Assembly (NCBI RefSeq): GCF_001649575.2
Contig: NC_051434.1
Location: 24,270,694 to 24,334,693 of the forward strand
Length of the DNA stretch: 64,000 nucleotides
DNA from: Kryptolebias marmoratus
Taxonomy: Eukaryota > Chordata > Actinopteri > Cyprinodontiformes > Rivulidae
Direction: 5' to 3'
Shown piece after piece: positions 24,525 through 36,489 of the stretch. The stretch's first letter is position 1; every line of letters begins with the position of its first letter. Under the pieces are notes generated by a model, which was not told the DNA's origin, did no database searches, and was given only the letters and a program-made list of their open reading frames with translations. A program made the translations under genes and the position numbers.

Positions 24525-25990
24525 AAAAAAAGTGTGCCCTCCTCCCAGTTCCTGCTACAACCACTTCCCCCCCCCCCAAATCCGCCACACAAATTTCACA
24601 TGCCATTGATTTTGTTTTTCACAACAAGAAGAGAGGCTGATTGCTACAAACAACATTTTCTCCCAAGCATATCTGAAATGTCAATACCATTGTCAGTGTG
24701 TCAGAGTTAGTGATAGTGAACAAGTTGCTCTACCTGCCTCATCATTAGACCTTAATGCCACATCTTCAAATATAAATATATATATAGATTTTTTCTTTCA
24801 TTTTTCTTTCATTTCATTCTTTCACTCACAGCAAGCAAACTACAATGAAACATTTGGGAATTGTTTAACGCAGAATGCCATTCCTGACACAACCTGGCCT
24901 CAGACCTGCAGTCTCAGGCACTGACCCCCAAGCTACCACAGCACCTACAGCTTTAAAAATAAATATATAAATAACTGCAAAATCTGAGGAGAAAGGTTGT
25001 GTTACAGATATTCATCCCTACCTGCATCTGCAAAGGCCCAAATACCTGCAGATTTTCCCAATTACAGGACATTTATATTCATGCCCATGGCTAGGTCAGG
25101 ACACACACATCTAAACATTGAATGAATCCACTTAATTTCTGCAGCAAACAGCTCCCGTTGCCCTTTGGCAAATCCTACCACTAACACCCCCCTGAGACCA
25201 CAGATCTTGCTTTGCACCAGCAGAAGGTCGAAGTCCGACCTGAGTCAGATGTCCAGTGGTGCTGTCAGCTGGAATGCACAGCTACACTTGGCTTTAAATA
25301 GTGGTTACAGAGGCTACAAAGGGAAGATCATCATTATACTTCTGTCATTATTACCTAGGGATGGACAGGGATTTGACAATATTAAAGGTCTAGTTCAAAT
25401 GGGAGAGTTTCAAGAATGCAACTGTCATGGCTGTTTTTCTTTCTTCTTTTTCTATTTTTTATTTTTTTACCAGCACCTGGTAGTGATACGCAAAATTGTT
25501 TCCTGATGATGCTTTTCTTGGTGTGTTTTTTTTTGTCCATATCCCCTCCTGAAAAAAAGAGAGAAACAACTCAGAACTGCCTCAGCATCTTTCTGCTATC
25601 ATAGTTTATTTTAAAATAAGTATAAGATGGAACCTGTGGTTTCTGTGGAATACACTCAGTTTTACTGTCAAAATATACCTCTTGACATTGCCTAATTGTA
25701 CTAGAAAAAATGAAGGACAGCAGGACAGTCTCTTTCAGCTGCAGGACTTGAGGTGAGTAAAGAAAACTTTAATTCTGCCGTGTCGATACAATCATTTGTC
25801 AGCAAACACATGGAACATGCAAAGATCCTCAATCATGAAGCATCATGAAGCACTTGGACTATATGAATAAGTCCTACATGAGTAAAGGACAAAGAGGCAT
25901 GAATTGCTGCAAGCTGTATGTGGCAGGAGCAGGATGGGTGTGTAGGACTGAATTTACAGAAAAACTGAGTAATTACCAGGCAGTGGTCAG
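24525..25990. other. Low-copy stretch
   Basis: It contains a C10 run near 24567 and, near 24880-24950, a short scrap 'gaatgccattcctgacac' found in degraded fish retroelements. I see no gene. Confidence 0.4.
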
Positions 25991-25997
25991 TGGGGTC

Positions 25998-26105
25998 AGT
26001 GGTCAGTGCAGCAGTCTTGTAATCCTAAGGCTGTAGGTTCAAGCTCAGGTTGTGTCAGGAAAGCCACCGGGTGTAAAACAATTACCAAATCTTTCATGTA
26101 AGATT
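25998..26105 (+). mobile_element. SINE-like tRNA-derived scrap
   Basis: A B-box-like 'ggttcaagctc' follows 'cagtcttgtaatcctaaggc', and downstream comes 'gtgtcaggaaagccaccggg' with 'gtaaaacaattaccaaatc', the body of a fish SINE-type repeat. The A box is not clear. Confidence 0.45.
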
Positions 26106-26109
26106 GCTC

Positions 26110-26930
26110 TGCAGCAGAGAGCAGCCTAAAAGAAAAACAGCATCTATGTCTAGACTTGTTTTTGTTTTCTTTCAGTTAAAAAAAATACTAATTTTGCCAA
26201 CTAAATTTAGATTTATTTTTGTCCTAAAAAATGGAGATCAACTTCACCAGCTACACTGTGAGAGAGAACACAAATGTCTGTGACAGCCTGCTGAGTGTTT
26301 TCATTTTATCTGCTTGTTATGAAAACTGTGGGCTTCTTTACTGGTACGTGTCTCTTGACTGTCTCAGAAGGCTATGAAAACGCACACAACCATGGGGCAA
26401 AGCTGTGTTGTTTTTTCTTTTATGTGCTTAAATATTTTATCTTGGCCAATCTAAAAATGATACCAGAATCCAGATTATAATTACCAGAGTATTTTAAATT
26501 TACAGTAATTAAAAAGTAGTTTTAATACAACATCTCGTCCTATTTTTTTTTTTTAAGTTTTATTCTTTCATTTTTTGTAGCTTGTCAGTTGTCCTTGGAT
26601 TATGATTTGAGAAAATCAAAATTGTTGCTAATTTTAACAAATAAATTGTGCAGATCTTTGCTGAGCAATAAAATGATAAATGCCAGCCGTGTGCCGCAGT
26701 CACTCAGCTGACATAAGGTTAGAGAGTGCATGCTGGGAAAGGATGCACCCCGCACACAGTCAGGGTGTATTACAGTCCGTTCAGGTTTACTCATTCACAG
26801 GTCTAAACTCTTATAAATAAAGATAAAATGAAAAGTATTGAAACCTATGGTTGATGGACTCCAAAGGCCAATGGTTGGTATATTCATCCAATCAGCCAAC
26901 CATGCTGACCACCAAAAGGAGGAAGCCTAT
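26110..26930. other. No recognisable feature
   Basis: AT-rich with poly(T) runs; no gene or repeat recognised. Confidence 0.45.
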
Positions 26931-26932
26931 TT

Positions 26933-27285
26933 TGGTCTCTAGTATCCAGGATCTCGTTCTTTTAATCATGATCCATTCATCACAACCACAGGTGAGGGCT
27001 GAAATATAGACAGACCAGTAAATTAGGAAGTTTGCTTTTTGGCTCTTTCTTTAATATGACAAACCAAAGCAATGCCCTCAATGCTGCAGATAAGACCCCA
27101 ACCCATCAGTCCATCTCTTCCTCCATCCTACCATCACTCCTGAACAAGACTCACAGATACTTGAACTCGTCTGCTATTCACCCCAGATGAGACCCTGAAG
27201 GTCCCAAACCAGACACCCTCCTATTCCATGTGGAAAAGCCCAGTTCATCACATTCAAATCAGAGAAGTGCTTTGAGATTTCCTCT
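26933..27285 (-). pseudogene. LINE-A reverse transcriptase fragment, antisense
   Basis: Plus-strand landmarks 'atccaggatctcgttctttt', 'acaggtgagggctgaaat' and 'acagatacttgaactcg' are the reverse complement of the 'LTYGH...' to 'FKYL' part of LINE-A. Multiple stops and small deletions. Both element ends are missing. Confidence 0.65.
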
Positions 27286-27693
27286 GCGAACCTTCAAAAC
27301 ATAAAATAAGATATAATCAATCATTTTACCAAGACGGTAAAATTACAAAACATTTTGTCTCAAAATGATATTGAAAAACTGGTTCATACATTTATCACTT
27401 CTAGACTGGACTACCAGAAATGCACAAACTGCCGCAGTTTGTTGCTCACATAATGTTACTGGTGTTACGTATTGCCCAAAACATTTTTTTAAGGCAAACC
27501 TAATCACTGGCGTTAGTTGGTTTACAGCCAATCACATGCATATGGTGGATAGAAAGTGCTGAGACACAATTCTCGCAGCACCTACGTTTCCTGAAGGCCA
27601 CATGAGTGACACCAGTCTCCTTCCTTCTTTGTTAGACTGTCAGTCATGATTCCACGCCCCTCTGAGCTGAAACCACGCCCACTATGCAAAATC
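27286..27693. other. No recognisable feature
   Basis: Unassigned sequence to the left of the foldback element. Confidence 0.4.
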
Positions 27694-28062
27694 GGGGCCA
27701 AAAGTCTGAAACTGAAAAAAAGTGATCTGAAAGTAAAAAATAGATCTGAAAGTGGAAAAAAAGATTTGAAGATGTAAAAAAAATAAGCTTAGATCCCAAA
27801 AATATAAAAACTGAAATGAAAAAAATATTCCTCAAATATCAAAATATGGAAAATTTAAAAATAAAAATTAATAGCCTATTCAACATATTGACAGAATTAA
27901 ATGAATATTTTATTTAAACTGAAAAAAAAATTGGCCCACTTATTTTTAGTTTGAATACATGATTGAATTTTTCAAGTTTTGGACTAAAACTCAAGCTTTC
28001 AATTTCAAGTTTTAGTTTTTCGATTAAAATTTCTTTTTCAAATTAACAAAACATTTGGCCCC
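27694..28062. repeat. Foldback element with A-rich and T-rich arms
   Basis: The ends GGGGCCAAA (27694) and TTTGGCCCC (to 28062) are inverted. The left arm holds degenerate tandem units of the form TCTGAAAGTGAAAAA, and the right arm holds complementary units such as TTTCAATTTCAAGTTTTAG. Single strands could form a long imperfect hairpin. I recall similar GGGGCCAAA foldbacks in other fish genomes; the class is not settled. Confidence 0.6.
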
Positions 28063-28404
28063 AATTTAGCTCCATACCATTATAGCTCACCAGCTTTTCC
28101 GCATAAACTTGTGCACAACTTCTGATCAATCACACAATACTTGGAGCAAACCTCTGTGACAAAAAGTTTGGCTGCTACAAAAACAAATTGGTGTAATGTT
28201 CGTCACGCAACCATGTGATTGAGGGCTGACTTCTCATGGACAGCGTTAGACTGCTGACCACATTTCCTCACTCTAATGCCTTAACATGTTCTACTCTCTA
28301 TGTTTATACACAATTATTGCTATCATTAAGCTCTTTTCTACCCAGAGAAACTACACGTGGTCCAATCCTTCTGTTTGTCTCTGTCTCTTTCCTGTCCTCC
28401 CAAA

Positions 28405-28760
28405 CCCCAGCTGGCTGAGGCAGATGGCTGCCCATCCTGAGCCTGGTTCTGGTTCTGCTGGAGGTTTCTTTCTGTTTAAAGAAAGTAATTTATTTCCATT
28501 GTCGCCAACATGCTGCTGAGGTTGGAGGGTTGCACTGAATAGAAGATTTGATCTGCTGGCTTCCTTAGATAGATAACCTTTTTACGAACTGGCATTTCTT
28601 AATGTACTGTATGTAGATGCACTGTGTTATAATTGGATTAAGTTGATTGTAACTGGATTTGAATCTGACTTGAACTGACATGTTTTGTTTTAAAGTACCC
28701 TGAGATTAATTTTGTTATGAGTTGGCACTGTATAAATAAAGTGAACTGAAGTGAATTCAG
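28405..28760 (+). mobile_element. LINE-B 3'-terminal region, copy 2
   Basis: It runs from 'ggcagatggctgcccatcc' through 'tctgctggaggtttctttc' and 'ggcatttcttaatgtactg' to 'ggcactgtataaataaagtg' and a GAACTGAAGTGAA tail. It is a complete 3' terminus of a non-LTR element with the reverse-transcriptase part absent, the usual result of 5' truncation on insertion. Confidence 0.7.
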
Positions 28761-28764
28761 TCTT

Positions 28765-29680
28765 AGCCTTCACTTACATATTGGACCAAAGGGGGCAGTA
28801 ATTCTGAGCCCAGCCAACCAGCCACACTAAACCCTGCATCAGTGAGTCACCTATTGCACTTACTTATTTGCCACAACAGATTTGCCTGGCCTTGTACTTT
28901 AATCCCTCTTGACTGGATTTTTAATTAAACAGAGGCACCGTATGAGGGTCAAAAACCATTTCAAAAGATGGGCAAGGACTGGGAGGCAAAAGGATGCCGT
29001 GGATGTGTCCACAACAAAGCTTTCCATCAAGACGGAAAAAAAGAACAAATTTCTTCAATTTTTGATCTGCTAATACTGTTAACTGCATACACACACACAT
29101 TTACACACAAACCCAGTTACTATCCTTGGCCACAGCTTCTGAAACGAAGATGTGACTGGCTCTATCATCACAAAGCACACATCAGCGTAAAACATTTTCT
29201 GGAAATCTCTTTACCCTGCTTTCTCCCCCCGTCTGTCTATGATTGACGGGTTTAATTAAACAACAGGTCCTCTGTCCTGGCAGAAAGTGGGTGACTGAGT
29301 TGTTGAGTGGTTGGGGAGGATAAGGGGGAGGTGGAGTGAAGATAAGAAAACAATTCATAGCCTACTTTTGTCTGCATATAATTAAAGCTATGTGGGACTT
29401 GCAGGGAACCCATATGGGCGTGGCCGCACAGTTTTAGACACAAGCCATTTATGTGTTAATTGCACCCTAAGTATGACAGTGATAAACATAGGCGTAGTTC
29501 TATATTAGCTTTTTTCTTTTATTAACTGCATCTGGGCTGTCTCTGCCTGTATCGGAATAACAGACGTTAACTGATAAAAATGCCTGGTTAATAAGAACCT
29601 GGCATACAATAAATAGAGACGAAAACAGGAAGTAGCCAAGAAGTAAACTTGAAGATCTAAAAATAAACTTGTGAAATAGC
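28765..29680. other. Low-copy stretch, candidate non-coding conservation
   Basis: No repeat landmark. Balanced composition with motifs such as TTAATTAAA and ATATAATTAAAG. No exon found. Confidence 0.35.
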
Positions 29681-29689
29681 ATTTTCAGA

Positions 29690-30250
29690 GAAAATGTGCT
29701 GAAAATGTGCTTAATGACTTCACTGAAATTTGTTGAGTGGCAAATTCTAAACTAAACTGGTAAAACAAGCTGAATAAAAGCTAAAATCAGCAAATCCATA
29801 GCTCAGAGCTACAATTAGCAAAACTGTAGCTCAGAGCTACAATTAGCAAAACTGTAGCTAAAAGCAAAAAAATACTAAACGGTCATTTAAAAATATCCAT
29901 CCATTTATTTTCTTTACCCACTCCTCCTTTCTGGGTCATGAGGGAGCTGGTGTCTGTCTGAGAGGCGGGGGACACCCTGGACACGTCGCATGTCCATCAT
30001 GTCTCATTCACACCTAGGGATAATTCAGAGTTTCAAACAAATTAACCTAACATGAATGTTATTGGTTTGTGGGAGGAAACTAAGTACTCTACACAGAAAT
30101 CCCGGGAGGAAACCTGCGACCTTCTTGCTGTGGGGCGGCCGCTCTTTCCACTGCACCATTATGCCACCCAGCTTAGAAATAAATGTAGCAAAACAGTTGG
30201 TAACAGCTAAAATGAACAAAACTGTAGGTAAAAGCTACAAGTAATGCAAG
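29690..30250 (-). repeat. R1 dispersed repeat, copy b, interrupted
   Basis: Reverse-oriented R1: 'agctacaattagcaaaact' units lie at 29.8 kb and again after 30.17 kb ('aaatgtagcaaaacag', 'aactgtaggtaaaagcta'). The two halves are separated by a LINE fragment, so R1 was there first. Confidence 0.6.
29895..30172 (-). mobile_element. LINE 3'-region fragment (L2-like), nested in R1
   Basis: On plus it begins with the tail complement 'tatccatccatttattttct' and passes 'ggcgggggacaccctggac' and 'tttgtgggaggaaac' to 'ttcttgctgtggggcgg' and 'ccactgcaccattatgcc'. It is the most complete of four copies here. Confidence 0.7.
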
Positions 30251-30754
30251 CTTTCTTCAGATCAGCCTGTGAACACATATGTCCCTGTGACCCGCTGTCC
30301 TACACCCCTAATCTCAGCATCAATAGAGTGTGAGCAGATGGTACTGTGGCCCAGGTCACCAAACCCCATCGCACACAATATTAGGGCATGAGAGGATGAT
30401 GACGCTGGCCCAGACGCGGCAGGAATGATGAAACAGGGATGACCCAAGCAACCGTAAACACAGATTTACTTTGTTTGTCCTGCATAAGGAAGTAGATGAC
30501 ATATGTTGTTTGGGAGTTGATTTAAACACAGTCTCATGAAAGTGACCTAGAAAAGTGATGAGAGCAGAAGAAGAAAGCTCCCCATCAAACAGCTGGACAG
30601 ATTTTTTTTTCCTCTCTTTTTTATGTAGGTTTTTGCTGCTGTTGATGTATTATGAAACTAAAGAAAATACTTTGCTACAAGCAGAGCACCGGCTTTGGAC
30701 TCCTCTGCATAGGAAATGGGTTCCTTGTGAAGTTCAACTAATGTGAGATTTTAG
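30251..30754. other. No recognisable feature
   Basis: Low-copy sequence without gene or repeat evidence. Confidence 0.45.
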
Positions 30755-30990
30755 TCGACTGCTGCTGAATAATTCAGTAATTCTATGCAGCTAAATTTAC
30801 AGATATAGAGCTAAACTTTGGAATGGTTGTAGCTGAGATTCATCCCCAAAATAAACTCTCTAACACATATTATAAGATCTCACAATATCAAATGAGATGT
30901 GCATATTTTCATTTACAAGGTTTGACCAAAAATGGCTACAACTCTGACATTTCTCCACATAAGATGAAGTGTCGTGAGAGGCAGCTGGTG
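30755..30990 (+). repeat. R2 dispersed repeat, copy e (partial)
   Basis: Landmarks: 'ttacagatatagagctaaac', 'ggttgtagctgagattcat', 'agatctcacaatatcaaatg' and 'aaatggctacaactctgac'. The 'ggcaatatgc' end is missing. Confidence 0.6.
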
Positions 30991-30994
30991 ATGC

Positions 30995-31915
30995 AGTTTC
31001 CTTTAACCAATTCCAGGCCTTTAATTTGTGATGTGATACGACATATTTGAGGATTCTGCTAATTGAATCAAATATTTAACGTCTGCTGAAAAAGTCCGGC
31101 TTATATAACACCTCGGGCACATCTCATAAAAGAGAATGAAGATTTTTGATGCATGCTCATGAGATGATCCAACACGTTCTTCTGTGAATGCAAAGATGCT
31201 CCCGCTTGTGCAGTACCACTCAGGACAAGACCCGTCAGTTCCTTGACCACGAATGTAATCCTTTACTTTCAACTATCTGAGTGCAAAGGCTGCACGGCTG
31301 CAGCCACCGTCTTCTCTCCTGGTGCACGTGGCATTTGGAAGGCAAACAGAGCAGATGCTGGTCCAGGTGCTTCTGCTTGTTTTCGCTGCCAAATTACCAG
31401 CACCGTTACATGAATCATTGCCAAGGCAACCCGTCTTCAAGGATGTCAAAAGGAGGCAAGGAGGAGGAAAAAAACTGAACTTATTAAAAGTATAAAACAG
31501 TTATTCTTAAAGGAGGAGGAGGAAGGACAGAAGCAGTAAAACTAAAGGTTAAAAGTTCAGTTTGCTGCAGGTTCACCAACGTTGGAACTGTCTAATGCTC
31601 GAGTCAGCATTCAGTTGTTTTCCTGTTTAGTTTCTTCCGTAACCTGCAACCACTTCAGCATACTTTCATCTATTTTAACCATCCATATATCAAAATTAGT
31701 AATGTTCATAATAATCAAAAGACATTAATTTTCTTTCCAATATTCGACAGTAAAGCTGATCATAGTTTCACTTTTCCAAGGTTTTTTGGAGGTGGGTGGT
31801 AGGTGTTGTGTGAAAACAAATTCTAACTGGAAAAGCACCGTTAGAAACAAGCTGGCATCAAAAGACAGCCGAGGCTGTCACATTAATCCTTTTGAATTTG
31901 TTCATTTTAACTCAA
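30995..31915. other. No recognisable feature
   Basis: An 83-codon minus frame (31021-31272) has mixed composition but no splice context or known motif. Confidence 0.4.
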
Positions 31916-31919
31916 CTTT

Positions 31920-32215
31920 GACTGTTTAAAAATCACTCCCCATCCCTCATTCAGGACATTATGGCTGTGATTTTTGGTTGTTGTAACCTTTTTACTACGT
32001 TAAACCCTAAAAATAAAAGGAGAACTTTTTAAATCCTTGAAAAACTTTATGGTCTTTGAAATCTTATTTCAACATACTTGCTTCATTTTTTTATTTTGGC
32101 CACTGTTTAACTAATTTTAGATTTAAGCTATTGTTTTAGCTATTGACTGCTTTTGTGCTAGTTCTAGCTTTTAGCTACTATTCTGCTAATTTTAGCTTTT
32201 AGCTACTGATCCAAT
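31920..32215 (+). repeat. R1 dispersed repeat, copy c
   Basis: 'tttttggttgttgtaacct' then 'tgaaatcttatttcaacat' lead to AGCTTTTAGCTACT units at 32.1-32.2 kb. Truncated on the right. Confidence 0.5.
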
Positions 32216-32219
32216 CATA

Positions 32220-35200
32220 CTCTCACAGCCCAGCGCACTGAAGTCTGTCAGTCTGAGGTTCCTTACAGTTCACGCCACAAATGACTTTTATGGATTTTTT
32301 ATGTTTAATTTATGCAAATAAAAGCGCAAATAATGTTTGTATTATTAACAACAGAAGTGACAATTTTGTTGTTCTATGGAAATTAATGCCCAAATAAAAT
32401 GTTTACAATTTTAGGTTGTACCTACAAAATTATTATCCACAAAAATCTAAAGTATTCTGGTTATTTATAACATTACCAATATTGGATTATAGGGGTGAAT
32501 TAAATTAATTGACAAAATGTTTTAGCATAAGAGTGACAGAGTTCTGTTACATTTTTCGAGCATGAAATGTTCTATGCACGTGAGAACTAAAGCAGTCTCA
32601 TCTCACAGAGCCGGTCATTCTAGTGTTTCTCTAGTTCAGTGGCTACACAAACTGCTGTTAGTGTGTCTGATTCACCGAGGTGCTGACAGAGCTGTCCTGC
32701 ACACTGTCTAATAATTTCAAATAATTTGAACTTCAGCACACTGAGCAAAAACACATACAATAGATTTAAATGTGTTACTATTTCAAGGTCAACTTAGCTG
32801 AAATGGATGCATAATCATCTGAGTTAGCTTTTCCTGCTTTGTGCACACTTTGCAGGACATAAATTCTGTTTAGAATAATTACCTGGGTGCAACACCATGC
32901 ATGCCTTAAAAACGTTTGCAGGATCACGCAAAATAAACCCAGAATCTTGCGAACTTTTGCAGGAGCTGGCAAAATACATCAGTTTTTCCCCTCATCCCCA
33001 TGCTGGGCTCAGGAGATTACTTTAAGAAACAAGATGTACAAAACAAGGTACAGTGACTGAAATTTAAAAAAAAAACTTTTCATCAGCAATTTTTTGTTCC
33101 CTTTTTATTGATACACCAGAATATCATATCATACAAAGCTGACCTCAGTAAGTACATTAAGTACTTTAGCAGGTGCATCATCTACCAAGATCACAGATCT
33201 CAGATTCATAGCCATGTCACTGTAAAGGTTTCCTCCTGTAATCTGGCTTCAGATCAGCTTCCTGAACTTCCACTGGGATAACTAAGCCAGTATCTTTCCC
33301 GGTTGTGACTGATGGAGACTAATAGAAGATTTGCAAGGGAGTTTTCAAAATATCCCGAAACGTTTCAAAAGGGTTCTCAATTTTGTTGCGGGATATTTAT
33401 AAATATACATAATAATACCACCAATAAACATGGTGGAAGCCAACAGTTAATGCAAAGGTTTGAAGCAAATATCCGAAATATCCCAGTTATTGAGTAAGGA
33501 GGAGGCTGCCCAGAGACACATGCCTCATCCGGCAGCGTAGGAACACATTCCCTTCGTTCGCTCCTTATTCTGCACAGTCAAATTTGCAAATGCCAAACAT
33601 GGTGTACTGTCTCAGTCTGTTTGAAAACACGACTGGTGAGGGAAGCAAATATCTGTCCAAGGACAGGAGAGCCGAGGAGCCGGCAGGAACGCTGTAGTCG
33701 GAGGGAGGAGCTTCCTGGGAGTTCTGATGTCAGTGTCTCAAGGACTATGAAAGGTGTGTGCGAAAGTAAATGTCTTGCAACCTCATGACAACAAATCGAC
33801 TTTCTGACATCTTATAGAGTATGACGGAGCCTGAAGTTCCAACCTGAGGTGTCTCATGAAAGAGTTTTAAGAAACCACCAGCCTTGGAGCAGCTTGGTTT
33901 GCTCGTACATTTCCGAAAGCATCTCTGCAGAAGCTGCTCCATTACTCATCACTCTTCCTCCGTGACCCTCTTCCTGTTTACTATTACACTGTAAGATCCT
34001 ATTTTTAACTCTGCAACACAAAAACTGGCTCCAATCCAGGCTCACAGCAAAAGAAGATAAATCTGGAGGTGACGAAGACCTCCCACAGCGACAGCAGGCA
34101 CAGGTGTTGCTGTTCATTCCTCTCCCTCCCCCCGCTGTGCACAGGGGGGTCATTGCTAACCTTGGGAAGGGGGGAGCAGATACTGCCGCAGTGCCCTGGT
34201 TCACTCTAGTCAGGGGCATGTCACACTAGTTTTTTATATAATCTGACTCATTTTTCCTTCCAACTTTTAAAAATGTTTTAATACCTCTTTTGTGCCACAG
34301 GGATACTGGGAGGCCCAACGGTTTGATAACTTTAAACAGCTATTTTTTAAAGACTAATATCTACAGCTGCCTTGGGACCTACACATCCCAGACCTCGTTC
34401 CACATCAGGGTTTTTTTTTAGACATCTTTAAAAATACGAAGAATAAATGGGGAGGTTAGAGTTTGTCGTCTGGTAGTTAATCTAACTTGAGCTTATCAGC
34501 GCTGTGATTTTCTCCATAAATGACACGGGGGACTAAACATGTGAGCCCAAAGGAAAAACACAGGAAGATAAGAAGCTGAAATGAAATAGCTCTTGGCAAC
34601 ATGCAGTCATTACCCCCCCCCAAGAAGAAAAATAAACAATGGCTCCATCAACTGGGGGGCAGGGGCGGCCATAGCCAGCCCTACAAATCTGCTGGCCACC
34701 ATACTGGTCAGTAGTGTCCTGATACATTTGTTTAAATACTGTGATCTGTTTTCATCACAAACTTTTGAATAGCCTGATTGACGATGTATGTTCTGAGCAG
34801 TCTTTGAACTACTCGTGCCCTGCAGAGGACAGTCAGGAGCAAGCCCTAATACTTGGTGACAAATGACCTGAAAACTGCAGCTGACTGATTGTATTCACAT
34901 GGGGATGTTATTTGTCTCTTTACCTAAAAGGTCTTATAAAATCCTGCTAGGTTTTTCCCAAATTCCCTTTTTTTTAAGTTTCCATGTTTTTTATGTAACT
35001 AAAGGTTTTTCCTAAAAAGTGTCCTATCATGGTGAATAAGAAGTTTCACCTAATCAATACAAAAACTTTCAAAAACTAAACAAAATTTGACGAAATTTTT
35101 AAAAGAATAAGTATTTTTGTAAGTAGTTTTTTAAACTAAAAAACAGTCTGATTTTTTTTCTATATAAACTCTCATGGTTTTTAAAGTAAAGAATTAGTCC

Positions 35201-36180
35201 TTCCTTTTGTAAATGTAAGTGCTTCACATGTGAACTTAAAATTCACATTATTTTATAACTATTAGAATTAATGTGGTGTCACAAACACACAACTTTTAGA
35301 GAACAATGAATTTTGAACATTTTTACTGTTCTTTTTGTTCCTCTTTTCGTTTTCTTGTACACAAGAATTTCAATTCATGTAAACAAAAATCTCCATGTTA
35401 TGTTTTTTCATGTTTTTGTCATAATAATCACATAAAGCAAAATTAAATTCACTTATATGATTTACACACACACAAAAAAAATTGTTTAATTACCTTAAAA
35501 AAATTGAACAAAACTAATTACATGTTATCTGAGCTGGCTTTTGGCTTTTTTTTAAATCATTTTATCTACATAAAACCAAAATACATTTCAGCAAATTGGA
35601 TTTCACTACAAAACTACTGACAACTCTGAACATGTTACTATTTCCATCTGTCCCTACATGTCCTCATGAGATAGATGATCATTCTCAGAGTGTTATTACA
35701 TTTTATTACATGGTACAGCAACTAAATCTGGTTGTTTTAATCAAGATTATGCTAAAATATATTTTCAGCAACTATATTTAAAATCCCTGGTAAAGGCCAA
35801 CCTTCATGTTTTTAAATTTCAGGTATATTCCCATTTATTCCCATAAACTCTTGGTAATTCCTATGGAAAGGTTTCAACGTTGAAAATTCAGAGAATTTTG
35901 GAGTCTTAATCATAACTGAAGCTAATCATGTTTTTCTCTTTTTCTCATTTTTGTAGTCCCTCACCATTTTACCTCACCTATGGGTGTAACAATACACTCA
36001 TCTATGAATTACTGGCTCCATGAAAATGAGACGAGAGGAGATTTTTAACAATATTTTCTTTTTGTAAACACTTTTGCAAGAAACTGAACTGACTGGCATG
36101 TATTCATTCTGATGTATCAGACATTAGAAGGATTCTTCAGCTACACATCACTTCTCATTAAAGCTGTGACCTTTGAACTC
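32220..36180. other. Long stretch with no gene recognised
   Basis: AT-rich, particularly 34.9-36.1 kb, with many poly(A)/poly(T) tracts. A 121-codon minus frame at 33854-34219 contains a Cys-rich patch but no motif I can name. I see no transposon ends. Confidence 0.45.
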
Positions 36181-36182
36181 AT

Positions 36183-36485
36183 GGGGGTCAAACTCATTTT
36201 CAGAAGGGGCCAAAATAAAAACCTGATCAAGGGCCAGCTATTTTTCAATTTTTTTTTTCCAAATAAATAAATTTTACCATGGTATTTATATTTGTTAGGT
36301 CAAAATATTCCTTCAGAAATGGAAAATACTTTTTTTCTCAACATATATTTTTTTTATCAGTCAGAACAAAGTTTACTGTATTTATTTATTTTTTTTAAAT
36401 AAAAGACTGTCAATTTTTAAGTGTTTTAATCACCTTTTTAAAATCACTCTTCTACTGGTTTCTAATGAAAACATTTTACCATACC
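36183..36485. mobile_element. Possible decayed hAT-type element
   Basis: 'tgggggtcaaactcatttt' followed by 'gaaggggccaaaataaaaac' resembles the left end of a common fish hAT MITE ('GTCAAACTCATTTT...GGGCC'). The right end is not clear and the body is T-rich. Confidence 0.35.
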
Positions 36486-36489
36486 AGGG

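Noticed and set aside
33854..34219. 121-codon minus frame with Cys-rich patch as a zinc-binding protein
   Set aside because: The Cys spacing matches no zinc motif I know and the patch is not continued; treated as chance.
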